A DNA stretch of 64,000 nucleotides from Cladorrhinum sp. PSN259 (lineage: Eukaryota; Ascomycota; Sordariomycetes; Sordariales; Podosporaceae). Under the pieces are notes generated by a model. It did not search any database and was not told the origin of the DNA. It was given only the letters and a program-made list of their open reading frames with translations. Within the stretch, counting starts at the first letter, position 1. Every line of letters starts with the position of its first letter. The position numbers were made by a program, and so were the translations under genes. This document shows positions 10,415 through 21,471 of this stretch, piece by piece. The stretch is taken from contig MU867102.1 of assembly GCA_033725935.1 (NCBI GenBank), forward strand, positions 124,001 to 188,000, in the 5' to 3' direction.

Positions 10415-13400
10415 TCAGCCAGGGGGGACTTGGAAAACAGGCTCCCTTCCTTTGCATAGCCCAGCCTGTTCCTTGCGTCGTTGTTTCTCGGCTCGGCTTG
10501 CGGCTTTATCTGCTTTACTCATGTTAGTATTCGGCCTTAAAAAAATATCTTGTCACGGCGGGACTTTGCACTCACCTGCAGCAGTCTTTGGGGCTGGTGC
10601 CGAAATAGGGGGAGCGGGAGCACTCTTCTCTGACATGGGGTCAACTGCAGCCTGCGGTGACCAGCTGGGGTCCGGTGCAACGGTAAATCTGGGAGCACCT
10701 CGCTGAAGTCCCTTTTCTTCATACCCAGCATAATCTGGCTCAGGCCCGACAGGACTCAGAGGCGTAATGGTGACAGTGACTGTGTTCTTTGTCTGTTTCT
10801 TGGCTGTGGTAGTAGTGGGAAGCTCGACTGCTGCCGGCCTGCCATCTGAGAACCGTGGAGGACCATATCTTGGCCCTTCATCAAAGATACCTTGATACTT
10901 CTCCTTGTCCTCAAAGGGATACTCGACTTTCGGCTTCCGCGGCAGACATCCTTCCTTCTGGAAGATGATGGGAATGTCTTTGAGCGTCACGGTCCACCCA
11001 ACGGGCACATTGCCTCTGGCTGCCTCTTGTGACCAGTGAGTTCCACATGGAACGCAGTAAGTTGCCAGTCGATTGGGTAGGTTGACAAATTTCCTCCCGT
11101 CCTTGCATGCACAACACCAAGTCTCGCCCCCTGAAGGCGACATCGTGCACTCCAATGCCATCGAGTGCTTGCAGTCATTCCTTGGGGCGAGGAGGTTCCA
11201 TTCCGGAGGACACTGTTGATCCGACGTATTCCACCAGGTATTCTGACAGTTGCCACAGTAAGTCTTGAGACGAGAGAGCTTTGTCATGTTCTTCGTTCGA
11301 CCGGTATCAAGACAAGCACAGCATTGGGAAGTGTTGTTCGGCCCAGTGGTCAGACACCACGCTCCCATCCCACCGTGTCGACAGCTCAGCTGCCACTCCG
11401 CCGGCAAATCACGGTCCGGCTTGCTGCTCCAGAAAGCCTTGCAATCACGACAGTAATTGTTGATCCGATCAATCTTGGTCATGAACCCCGTCCGTGTGTC
11501 CCCGCACGCACAGCAACAAGGCCCCGTAGCCGCCGGTCGTCTTCCAAACAGTCTTCCCGGCAACATGGCGCCTTGCATTCCTTTTACCCCCCAAGCATTC
11601 GCCCTTCCATGACGACACTTTAGCCCCCAAGCCCTCGGACAAGCCGCATCATCAACACCACTCCAGTAGTCCTTGCAATCCTCACAATACCCTGCCACCC
11701 TCTCCCCTTTCTTCATTTGTCCTCCTCTCCTCGAATCAACACAAGCACAGCACTTGCCCCCGGCCGCACAACCGCCCTTACACCTTAAATACCTATCCCC
11801 ATGTCCGCATTTAATCCCCCAAGCAGCCGGCAGCTTTTCCACCTCGACTCCATCCCAGTACCTTTTACAGTCCGCGCAGTACAGCGCCGTCCTGTCCCCC
11901 CTCGGCATCGTCCCTACTCTCGTGTCCTTGCAAACGCAACAAGCGGACTCGTACTTTTCCTTTGTCGCGTTCTTGCAGTTCTTGGACCTTCCGCTCCCGT
12001 GAACGCAGTCGAGCTCGCCCAGCTTCCACTCCTCGGGACACTCCTCAGCCTCCAACCCCGCGTAGTACTCTTTGCACCCCTCGCAGTAGGTGCCTGCTCT
12101 CTTTTCCTGAGTAAGCTGCCCGCCGCCCGGTCGGACGTCGATGCACGCGCAGCACGTCTTGGATTCGTCCGCCGTGCGCGAGCAGAGGATGGCCACGACG
12201 CCGTGGCGGCACTTTCTCCGCTCCATTATCTCTTCCACCATGGCGTCCACGTCTGCTTCTGTGCGCCACGCGGGGGGTATCTGAGCCAGAGGCAGAGACC
12301 GGAAGTGCGTCTGGCAGGCGTAGCAGTAGGTTGATGTTCGCAGGTACAGGGACATAGTCGCCGAGGAAGGGCGCGAATCCTTGCAGGCGCAGCAGGTGCT
12401 TTCGTAGGGGTGTCTGTACGAGCACAGACTCGAGCGGGAGTGGGGACAGATTGAGGAGGAAGAGGAAGCAGAAATGGCTGCAGCGGCTGCGAGGGGACCG
12501 TTGCCGTAGGCCGGGGCGGTGACCAGGGGTGTTCTTGCTGGGGGTGCGCCGTCACGGTATACTGGTATTTCGTAACGCCGGGGACGGCGGCAGCGGCGGT
12601 ATATGCAGCAGCTGCAGCAGAGGACGAGTAAAGTGCCGATGCCGATGCCCACTAGGGCCACGATTGAGATTATGTAGGGGAGGCCAAAGACAGAGAAGGT
12701 GTTTGAGGAGGATGAGGTGGAAGACGGGGAAGAGGCGGTTGAAGTTGGGGTTGCCGGGCCGCCTGATCTGGGCACGAGGACTTGAACGTAGGGCTGATTT
12801 ACCATGATCTGCATCGCCGAGGAGGCGGTTGCGGTTTGGATGACGCTTTCGGTGTAGTAGCTCGTTGTGGTGATGCTGGATGTGCCGGATACTACCGTTT
12901 GGACTGCCTGGGTGTTGTATCCTTGCGCCACGCCGACGTAGGGTGCTCCTGGCGACAGAGTCCGGATGGCGGCGCATTCTGCCCGCGGGGTTGTTGATCC
13001 ATAGGCGTCGGTAAAGGCTGGAGTGAAAAATGAGAGCGTGTAAGAACTGGTGAGGCCATTAGCTGAAGATCCCTCGCTGAAAACAAGACTGGAGATGACT
13101 TACGATGGACAGCAGGATACGACCGAGACAGCCAGGTCGTAGGGCCAAGTTCTGGCTGCTCCCGTAACGTAGCCACTGGGACAGCCCGTTGCGGAGACAA
13201 AGGCAAACAGGTACCGGTCATTGTATCCCGGAGGTTGGCACTCTGTCGATGTGAACCTGGTCAATTCTGTTCGATATGGCCAGTTCATCCATGCTGACAC
13301 CAGAGCTGTGTTTGGGTTCTGATCAGTGACGCAGACAGTTCCTACACAAGTGCCTTGTGAGAATCGAGGTATTGCAGTTGTACATGCGGGAGGGACCGTC

Positions 13401-13474
13401 CACGCCGTCGTCAACGGCAGAGAGAGTGTGTGAGATGGGTAAAGCGGCAGCGTCGTCGAGGGTGCAAGAGCCAT
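10415..13474 (-). CDS. Single-pass membrane protein with seven cytoplasmic Cys/His-rich repeats
   Basis: Three exons: 13474-13104, 13046-10576 and 10509-10415. Intron 1 (57 nt, GTAAGT) needs the TCACCAG acceptor to keep frame; intron 2 (GTGAGT) has a TACTAAC branch and adds a basic tail. The product is 978 residues. Seen: an ectodomain (1-245) with paired Cys residues and a Ser/Thr-rich stalk; one transmembrane helix at about 246-272 (PYIISIVALVGIGIGTLLVL); then YRRCRRPRR, a positive stop-transfer run that puts the C terminus inside. Residues 324-808 hold seven copies of a unit of about 60-75 residues: CxHG, spacer, CCACxDxR, about 15 residues, RxxxYCxxCxxxW, PxxW. The spacing of Cys and His suggests metal binding. 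The tail is Pro-rich with TTTTAKKQTKN and KQRRKEQ. I do not recognise the family and give no function; a cell-surface sensor or a palmitoylated, metal-binding scaffold are both possible. Confidence 0.83.
10994..12448 (-). repeat. Seven-copy Cys/His-rich protein repeat
   Basis: Within the 978-residue membrane protein, units start at about residues 324, 403, 471, 537, 601, 679 and 749. Each has a CCxC core, a YCxxC pair and a C-x-H that opens the unit; unit 1 opens with CPHS and unit 7 with CKHS. Unit 5 carries an insertion before its CCCAC core. Identity between units is limited to the Cys/His/Trp framework, so the duplication is old. Confidence 0.85.
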
Positions 13475-14313
13475 GATGCCGGTGTTTGGGTGACCTCTTT
13501 ACCTAGAGGTCACCGTATCTGTGTGTTTCTTGACAAGAGCAAGTCGACGTGCCGTGAAAAGAAACGGACAAAAAGTCTAGACCGCGTCCAAGTCATCACC
13601 GTACCCGAATCCTTCGACGAGCTGATGCTTTGCGATTCATCACATGGAACGGGATGTTATCGAAAAAATCTAGACCCTGAAAAGAAAGAAACCCCCCCCG
13701 GGCCAAAAAAGACACTATCAAAATGGGCTTGCGGCTGGCCAAAATATTAATGATATCAAATCTTGGCTTGATGCAGGGTCTCGGCGTGGCGTTTTGCTTG
13801 AACCAACTTTGGTGGTTATGGGTGGTGCGTAATGGGACTATGCTGTCCCGCACAGTCGGTAAAAGTGGAAATCAAGTCTTGCCGCACTTCCTGTTTGGTC
13901 TTGCATGGCTTGATTAGCTGGAACCGATGTGATTGATAGCAATCAGCTGAGAAAAGACATTTCATGGCGCATGAGGAGGGTGCCACACGTGCAGTTGGAC
14001 TACTTTTGAGTGGCCAGCTCGGTGGTATTCCTCTGCATTGTGATAGGGGCGCACTGCAAGCGACTGGAGGCCCGTGGGTGGTGAAGGAAAATGATCTTGA
14101 AATTCGCCAGATGACACTCAAGTTCTTGCTTGATGAAGCCTCGCTCCAAAGCAGCAATAATGACTTTTGAAGAGATTGACATTGAAATCATTTGAGAAAC
14201 TCGTAGTGAAATTAAATCCATCGTTGTTGCTATGGTGATAAAATGCAACCCCTGAACGGTACTTGTACAGTAAACAAACTCCACTTTAAAAAACAATTAC
14301 CTCCTGCCAAATT
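13475..14313. other. Intergenic region
   Basis: 5' flank of the Cys-repeat gene and 3' flank of the Hsp70-like gene. Short open frames on both strands look random. A short homopolymer patch (C and A runs) lies near 13690-13720. Confidence 0.4.
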
Positions 14314-16146
14314 TTACTCGTCATAGCTGACACTAGTTGAGCCGTACTCCTTTCCTCTAAACAAAAGTCTCCAAGTGATTCTATCAGCAAAGGTCGCCTC
14401 CAGTTTGAAGCTTGCCTCATAAAACTCCTTGCCAGTGATGGGACTCCGCGACTTGGGGAAGGTCGACAGCGGAACATCACTGAAATCGGCCCTGACTCTG
14501 CAGATGACCTGGGCTGAATCATCTGCGAATCTCCGAGGGGCATTCTCCTCGCCGCACCCGACCAGTGTGGCGCCAACCTCACGTTCATCCTCAGCCTCGA
14601 ACATGCGGCTGACCTCGAGACTCAGAACGCGAGGGGTGTCCTCTGGCAGACGATCACCCATATCGACAAGCCAAGTCATCTGTCCACGCGCCATCTTGCG
14701 GCCCGTGATATCGTCGATGAACATGTCATCTGGATGGTGAACAGATGGCCGCCAAGCCTCAGCAGTTGGTGTGCCGTAAAACTTGCGAGACAGACGAACA
14801 GCCACAACGCCGGTGATTTTGCCTCCTGCAGCGTCGGTTCCGAGCTCCAAGCCGCGGCAAACAGCTCCGCGGGCTACAGCAGACCACGGACGGGGCGGTT
14901 GTCTAGTCCCAATCCCTCGCTGCTGGCAGTACTCTTGGATCTTGCGGTAGAGATACGGGTTTCTCCCGAAACCACCGACAACAAAGACCATCTTGGGTTT
15001 CCCCAGTCCGTTCTTCATGACCGACGCAACCTGGCCGTCAATCAGTTCCAAGGTCCTGTTGACGCAAGGTAAGAAGACCTGCTGCATCTGCTCGGCGCTC
15101 AATGTGAGAACCTGATCATCAATGTTGAGGTCCTCGTCGTTGGTGATTCCAGCTTCCCCGGGGATGCGAATCTCAATATCCTCGTCTTCGCCCGAGAAGC
15201 TGAACTTGGCCGACTCGAACGCCGTCATCATCTGACTGCCGTGACGGGTCTTCTCGGAAGGGATCTTGTTGTAGGCCTCGGAGCCGATCCACCGCTCGAG
15301 CCAGGCGAGGAATTCCTTGTCGACGTAGGTTGCGCCGCACTTGTCACCGCTGCCAATGGCGGCTTCTTCGACGCGAAAGATTGGTTCGATCTGGGTGATC
15401 TTGTACGAGATGAGATCGACGGTGCCGCCGCCCGCATCACAGAGAACGAATACGTCTCCGACCTTGACGTCGTCCCGATTAGGACCCTCCCTCATGTGCT
15501 TGAGGGTGTAGATAGCCGCCGCTTCGGGTTCCGTCACCAGGTTAATCCTGGGAGCGTTGAATCCAGCCCTCTGGACGGCCTTGAGCGTCAAGTCCTTGGC
15601 CCTCTCAGACCACACAGCAGGCACCGTCACCACCAACTCCCTGCGCATGGAAGCAAACATCTCGGCACCGTAGGTCCTCTCAATCTCTGCCCAAGCAGCC
15701 TCACGGACCTTGGTCAGATAGTCGCTGACCATATCGACGGGACTCTTTCCGGGATACTCGGGCGGCCCATCCGGCTCGTCGAGAATGTCTGACGCGTCGA
15801 GGTCGAGGTCGTTGACTCGGGAGGTCAGGAAGGCGAGCAGCATGCGGAACTGCTCGGACCCCTTCATCTTTTCGTCGAGACGGAGCTTCATGCATGCGTG
15901 GACGGTAGCTTTGGTGTTGTGCTTGATCTGGTTACCCCAGATGATGGTTGGGTCGGCACCGGCCGTTGTGGGAGGTGCGTAGGCGATACGTGAGGGCACC
16001 TTTTCTGTCGAGGTCAGCTTTCCGCCGGGCCAGGTCTCGATGAGCTTGACACCTGCGGTGCCTTCCCGTGCGGCAGCATCGTCGCAGTAGGCTATCCCCG
16101 AGTAGGTGGTGCCAAAGTCCAGACCGATGACGATTCGGGCAGTCAT
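14314..16146 (-). CDS. Hsp70-like ATPase (actin-like ATPase fold, HSPA12-like fungal type)
   Basis: Single exon; 610 residues from the ATG at 16146 (MTARIVIGLDFGTTYSG). Seen: phosphate-1 loop IGLDFGTTYSG at 7-17; VVTVPAVWSERAKDLTLKA; NLVTEPEAAAIYTL; phosphate-2 loop VLCDAGGGTVDL at about residue 240; adenosine motif VFVVGGFGRNPYLYRKI at about residue 400. These are the nucleotide-binding signatures of the Hsp70/actin superfamily. The C-terminal part (about 440-610) does not resemble the canonical Hsp70 peptide-binding domain and there is no EEVD ending. It therefore belongs to the divergent HSPA12-like proteins that are numerous in filamentous fungi and of unknown client range. It is divergently arranged with the coiled-coil gene, about 510 bp apart. 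Confidence 0.88.
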   Translation of the reverse strand: MTARIVIGLDFGTTYSGIAYCDDAAAREGTAGVKLIETWPGGKLTSTEKVPSRIAYAPPTTAGADPTIIWGNQIKHNTKATVHACMKLRLDEKMKGSEQFRMLLAFLTSRVNDLDLDASDILDEPDGPPEYPGKSPVDMVSDYLTKVREAAWAEIERTYGAEMFASMRRELVVTVPAVWSERAKDLTLKAVQRAGFNAPRINLVTEPEAAAIYTLKHMREGPNRDDVKVGDVFVLCDAGGGTVDLISYKITQIEPIFRVEEAAIGSGDKCGATYVDKEFLAWLERWIGSEAYNKIPSEKTRHGSQMMTAFESAKFSFSGEDEDIEIRIPGEAGITNDEDLNIDDQVLTLSAEQMQQVFLPCVNRTLELIDGQVASVMKNGLGKPKMVFVVGGFGRNPYLYRKIQEYCQQRGIGTRQPPRPWSAVARGAVCRGLELGTDAAGGKITGVVAVRLSRKFYGTPTAEAWRPSVHHPDDMFIDDITGRKMARGQMTWLVDMGDRLPEDTPRVLSLEVSRMFEAEDEREVGATLVGCGEENAPRRFADDSAQVICRVRADFSDVPLSTFPKSRSPITGKEFYEASFKLEATFADRITWRLLFRGKEYGSTSVSYDE

Positions 16147-16655
16147 GATGGGTTGTCTATGTAACTGTTTCACACAACGAAAAGGGGATGTCAGGGAGAA
16201 GACAACAAGAAAAAAGAGGGGAGACTCTTACGAGATAAGCAAAGCAGAGAGGAAGGGAGTTCAGGATTGTCTTGCAATCATGGGCGATTATTGAAACAGT
16301 GCGTGGCGTAAAGCTGAAGCAGGGGTAAGCGAATCCCAAGCTGCATCAACATCCCCTCCCCCACACTACATGTAACACATCAAACTATTGAAGCGCCCAG
16401 GGCCTCAGTCTGCTGCAGGATGGCGGAAATTGCGTGATAACGGAAGATGAGGGAGCCTGCCCCTCCTTCACCCAGCTGGATGGCATTGCTGTCTCCTCAG
16501 CTGCCCCTGAATGAGGGGAAGCATGTGAGAACTGCTGGAGAGGTCAAGACTCAGTGTCCCAGCCACAAGAAGAGCCCGTCTATCCCATTGCCAACATAAC
16601 TCTCGAAAGTTCCCTCAAAGTACAGAACTGCTACCAAAATTACCCGCCTTTCACA
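16147..16655. promoter_or_regulatory. Shared intergenic region between divergent genes
   Basis: It separates the Hsp70-like gene (-) from the coiled-coil gene (+) and must hold both promoters. An A/G-rich stretch at 16180-16260 is adjacent to the Hsp70-like start. I see no clear TATA box or heat-shock element. Confidence 0.4.
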
Positions 16656-18157
16656 ATGACAGACCCGGCAGAGATCTCAGCCCGCTGGAGGGACTTTGAA
16701 CACCAGCATCGACCCTTAAACGGAGCACGATCACCCAAACATGGCCGTGCCTACGATGATCTCGATATCGACGAGCTTCCCAAAGACTGCGTCCTCATCA
16801 GTGTCCACAAGAAACTGCTGAATGAACGAGAAAAAGAATGCGACGAATTGTATGAACGAAAAGAATGGTACAAGAAGCTGTTCCTGGAGATGCAACAGGA
16901 GCGAGATCAAGTCCAAGTTCATCTGGAAGAAGCATTGAAACTCGCAGAAGAGATCAGCGGCAACAACCACAACAACAACCGAACCTCATCCTCAGAGCTC
17001 ACAAAGCTGCGACGAGACAATGAATTCCTCCACCAAAAGTACACCATCGCCACCACCTTTCTCTCAAACTTTGGCGCCCAGGACTTTAATAAAGTCGCCG
17101 AGCAGTGGAACCAAATGAGCCAGAGGCTCGAGCGGGCAGAGGGGCAGCTCACCAGGCTGCAAACCGAGGTTCTGTCCTCGGTCGACCGGTTCGATCCAAA
17201 CTACGATGCTCATCTCATCAATAAGTTTTGCGCGCTGAACAAGAGCATCGGCCTGCTCACCAAGTCCAAAGACCTGCGGGGTCTCGAACTCCTGGCTGAC
17301 CCCCTGGGAACGTGGGACCACTCAGTTTTCTGGCCAGAATCTATCAACCCTGCCCTCAAGGGTGACTCGGATCACAAGCTGACGGACGGGGAGAAACGAC
17401 TGCTCTTCCGACACGCAATCTGGAAGTTTCTGACGGACCATCTCTTTTGCCGTTCCAGGCCTTTTGCTTCCTACGGAGGAGGCGAGGTGGGCGAGTTGGC
17501 TTCCAACCTGCCGTTTGAGCAGCTCTACCCTGATCACCGTAAGTGTTACTATACAATTTGCCTACATACCTACATTGTACCACCACACTTTGACTCTATG
17601 GATTAACAACTAATAAAACCTCAAAACAAAAAGTAACCTCGGAACCGGCCGCAAAATGGCGCTCCCTGACCACCCGCGCCCTCCTCTCCCACCCTCTATC
17701 CCCCGAATCAAAGACTCGGCTCATTTCCACCCTCAGCAACTCCTTTTCCGAGTTTCTTTCCACCTTTTTTCTATCCAAATCCACTGCAACTGAACCATCA
17801 TCTGTAAAATCAGTGATATCATCCGGCAAAGACGCTCCCAAACGGCTCACCGCAACGCTGAGCGAAGCAATCGACTTTTCCCGCCTCTTGTTCGGCGAGA
17901 GAGCGGGGTTCGAGATACTCTCACCCCTACCCGGCCGACTGTTCAAAAAGGAAGAGTCGGACGCCGCCGCCGACGACGCAGAAATGACGGTTTTGGGCGC
18001 CAATGTCGGCGTCGTTGACGGGCCGGATGTGGAGAACGAAGTGGACGGCCAGGTCAAATTGCTGGGCAGTCCGATGCTGGTCAAATGGGGCAACGGGGGC
18101 GGAAGGGACCTCGGGGAGAGGGGTGTTTTGGTTAGAGGGTTTGTTGTTTTGTTTTGA
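16656..18157 (+). CDS. Coiled-coil protein of unknown function
   Basis: Exon 1 is 16656-17538 and exon 2 is 17634-18157; the 95-nt intron has a GTAAGT donor and an AAAAAG acceptor, giving 468 residues. The start is the first ATG in the frame (MTDPAEISARWRDFEHQHRP). I do not recognise the family. Seen: a short acidic lead-in (DDLDIDELPKD), a highly charged helix at about 46-103 rich in Glu/Lys/Arg with heptad spacing (KKLLNEREKECDELYERKE), a second helix at about 111-177 (ELTKLRRDNEFLHQKY ... RLERAEGQLTRLQTEV), and a C-terminal globular part with WDHSVFWPE and LLFRHAIWKFLTDHLF. The exon-2 frame stays open and ends in GERGVLVRGFVVLF. A structural or scaffold protein is my guess, no more. Confidence 0.75.
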
Positions 18158-18957
18158 GTGTGTGTTAGATGATAGTTAACTCAAGGGTACATGTCATGAT
18201 ATTTGGCTTTGGGGATTTCGGATTATTCGACGGAAGGTAGATAGCAAGTACATACAACGGACGATATCTTACCAAAAGAAAAACTGCGGGGGGTCTTTGG
18301 CTTGTAAAGGAAGAAGCTTGTGGAATAAAATCATGACGCTTCCCAGTTGCTCAAATGCCGGTGGGGTTCAATACCACGCGGAGATGTCTTTTTGCAAGTA
18401 ATTAGTTCAACATGAACAAGAGCAGGACTCAAGTCCGACGATGCTAGTGAAAGTGGATAACCTTTCAGATCACTCATCCAGCTCAGTTGTGTTTAAGTTG
18501 TTTCTGAGTACTTGCGGTAGGTATAAAGATCTCGTCTAAACCCCCCTCTCAACTGATCATCATCACCTTCACACTTCAAAGTTCCCCTGAGTAAAACACA
18601 CCAAAATGGAAACTCCACCAACACTCCCAACCACCAGACTTGGCCTTCCCAACGGAACCCTCATCCCATGAGTCAAGTATCTTGGACTGAGTTGGGATTG
18701 TAAAGGAGTGGTTAGAACGGAAGAAAAATCAAATCCTACATGCATGTCTTGTAATTACAACCAACAAATATTCAAATCCGCTGATTTCAAAAAAAGATTC
18801 ATTTTTCCTTGGGTATCTCTTAATAATGACCTGGCGCTTAAACCACTACCAGTGATATATAACCTCTTACTCATCTGACCCACGACGGGTAATCCTAACG
18901 TAAAAGTCATCAAACAACCAGACGCCCTAAGACACTCACTAATTAGCTCTTCCATCT
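18158..18957. other. Intergenic region with a truncated gene start
   Basis: Between the coiled-coil gene and the 3' end of the P450 gene. It contains the truncated start described at 18606-18668 and otherwise nothing I can support. Confidence 0.45.
18606..18668 (+). pseudogene. Orphan gene start, reductase-like N terminus
   Basis: A promoter-like stretch (TATAAAG near 18520, a pyrimidine-rich tract, then ACACACCAAA just before the ATG) leads into a 20-residue frame, METPPTLPTTRLGLPNGTLIP, closed by TGA. The pattern L-P-N-G-T-x-I-P is typical of the first strand of fungal aldo-keto reductases (usual continuation RxGFGT). The TGA could come from CGA by one C-to-T change, but what follows does not look like an aldo-keto reductase, so the gene seems truncated. 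Family assignment is weak. Confidence 0.3.
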
Positions 18958-20624
18958 TCACACTAGACAGAGAGTTACGAAACTTACCGCATTAGTCACT
19001 TTGGCCGGCTGGAAAGGATTGACGAGCGACCACTCGAACCGTCTCAGAAGCTGTTTGCACCTCATTAGCCCCCATCATCCTTGTTCGGAGAAGTAATCAC
19101 TCACCTCAACAAAGATCTTGTTAAACTCCATCAAGGCCACTGTCCTCCCAGGGCACTGCCACTTGCCGCTGTGAAACACCATGTCCACGGTCTGCTTCAT
19201 CCTCTCTACCCTTTCGACGTCGTCATCCAACCAACGGTCAGGATTGAAAGAGTCGGCGTCCTCTCCAAACGTCTTCTTGTCCCGATGAATCGCCAGCGCC
19301 GAGCTACCAACCTGAGTGCCGGCAGGAACAAACTTGCCGCAAATCACATCACCACCGGCGGGAACCTCCTTGAAAAAGGCGCCACCGGCGGGTGGCAGAA
19401 TGCGAATACCTTCCTTGATGACCGCCTGGAGATAAGGCAACTGCCTGGCCTCGGAGTCCTTGATGGGGGAAGAGATCTTTCCGGCGGCAATGGCTTGGTC
19501 GATCTCCTTCTGCAGCTTCCTGTAGGCCGGGGGGCTGCTCAACAAATACAGCATGACGCTGCGGATGGTGGTAGCCGAGGTGTCGGAGCCAGCGACAATC
19601 TGGAGGAGAGCTTCACCCGAGGCTTCCTCCTGGTTAAGACCATGGCGAATGAAGGAGCCAAGCATGTCGGGCTGATCAGTGTCGGACTTGAAGCGCTTAG
19701 CAACAACCCTGTTGGTGACACCAATGAAGGCACCGAAGCCAATCTTGTCCGTCTCCTTGGGTAGCAGGAAGCGGAGGAAACGGGACTGGATCATGTTGGC
19801 GAGGGTGGGGATGCAGGACAAGATGAGCATGGCCGGGATGGAGGCGGTGGTGATCTTGATGTAGTCGTAGGGATCCTCGTCGCTGTCGAGATAACCTAGA
19901 GCCTCGCCAAAGGCAAGCTCGCTGATGACATCCAGAGTAAAATACTGGCCCTTTTCGGCAAAATCCATGGGGCGGTACAGCTTAGAAGTAGAGATGTACT
20001 TTCTCTCGATCAAGTCGACGAGACGGGTGATGTTGTTCTCGATGGTGGTTTCCATGGAAAGGTTCTCCTTGCCAGAGTAGCCGGCAACCATCTTGCTGCG
20101 AAGTGCCGTGTGGGCAGCATCATCGCGCATCGAAAATAGATTGTCCCTGGTGGGATCAAAACGCCAAGCATCGTACCCTTTGAGTTATCTAGCAATTAGC
20201 ATTTTGTCCCATACCCGGTTGTCTTTTTTAGACTTGGCTTTGTCTTACATGGTCCCCGCGTGTAAGGGGAGCGGACCTGCATCATCTTGCGCAGTACATT
20301 GATATCGCTAGTGACGAGGTCATTGGGGCCGATGCGGACGAGAGGTCCATACTTGTCGTTGAGCTTCTTGAGCGACTGCGGGAGACGGCCGTTGAGAGAC
20401 TCCCGGATGGTCCAGTACCTGGTGATGGAGGCAAGGAATGGGCCGGGGATGTGCGAGAGCCGGTACCACTCGACGATGGTGTGTAACACCAAGGACGCCA
20501 CAAAGATTGTACCAATAACCGCGACAGCGGTCCAGGGTGAGCCGTTCAGCGTATCCATTACCGCTGCCGCTAGCGTCACGGGGCTTGCTGCACCAGCCGC
20601 AGCTTGCGGGGAAGACGAGGTCAT
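18958..20624 (-). CDS. Cytochrome P450 monooxygenase (pisatin demethylase-like)
   Basis: Exons 20624-20249, 20177-19105 and 19050-18958 give 513 residues. The first intron (GTAAGA, AAAG acceptor) joins ...SPYTRGP-W-YDAWRFDP in frame, as expected for the family. Seen: an N-terminal membrane helix (AVAVIGTIFVASLVLHTIV, about 28-46), hinge HIPGPFLA, the I-helix AGSDTSATT, ExxR in KEGIR, PERF-like FNPDRW, and the haem loop FHSGKWQCPG with the ligand Cys at about 467. It should be an ER-anchored microsomal P450. The last exon is uncertain: reading through gives NAVSFVTLCLV and stop; splicing at GCG/GTAAGT to a downstream exon is also possible. The LaeA-like methyltransferase gene is transcribed away from the same upstream region, which suggests shared regulation and a role in secondary metabolism or detoxification. 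Confidence 0.9.
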
Positions 20625-21471
20625 CTCTGGGTAATGGTTGGCGGTGTGACCGGGATGTGCAGAGTTTGAAAGACGTACGAAGTAAAGAAGAAGAAAAAAA
20701 AGGATAAAAAACCGATGCAAGCTGCTGCAAGCTGCTGCAAGCTGCTGCAGTCGCAACTGGCAAAGCAGCTCCCGTCAGTGCTCACCGCTGGGACGGCGTC
20801 GGATTTGATAACTGGGAGTTGATCTTCGCTCTCCCTCAGCGGCGGTAGGACGCACAGACAAGACGGGAATGGGGACAAGATCTCCCAGGATGGTGACAGG
20901 CAAACCAGTTCTTATGGGGTCTACGGGTCCTTGTTTTGCTTACCAAACTGGTGGGTAACATCCTTGCTTGATGGGCATGGTTGACACGCCTAGTCTAGCC
21001 ATGTGCGGTAACGTGTTGGTCTCATGTTGGGTCCAAGTTGCTGGGAATTATTTGAGGCACTTTGCAACTTTGGGAACCACCCTAAAAAAAAATGCGTTCT
21101 GTTCAGAGCGGCCAGACATTTCATTCCCTGCCGACGCTAGGGAGCTACTGGCCAATCCCTTGTCTCCAAGGGACACGTTCGGTTCCAGCAGCATGCAGAA
21201 ATGCCCCACCCGCTAATTCGGTTCCCTATCCTTGGGCCAATCTCGCCCATGGCTCCTGCCTTCTTTGAGCCAAGTGTGGTCTTGTGGCGGGTACCCAGGA
21301 CGGATAGCAGCATCACAAAATCATGAATATCCACCGGCGGCGACCTGTCCCCGCGTTCTCTCCTTCCTCTATTTTCTCTTGACAGCCAGATCCTGGTCAG
21401 GTGCCTAACGACTGTCTCCTTCTTTCCATCTGCAATTTTTGCAAACGGGCAACGGCCAAACTTTATTTGAG
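20625..21471. promoter_or_regulatory. Bidirectional promoter region between P450 and methyltransferase
   Basis: This 847-bp stretch separates the two divergent starts. A triplicated CTGCAAG/GCTGCAAGCT unit at about 20717-20750 lies 100 bp upstream of the P450 ATG. The frame remains open into it without an ATG. No binding site can be assigned with confidence. Confidence 0.45.
20717..20750. repeat. Triple direct repeat of GCTGCTGCAA
   Basis: The unit GCAAGCTGCT occurs three times in tandem directly upstream of the P450 gene. Repeats of this kind in a leader may be slippage products or clustered factor sites. Confidence 0.6.
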
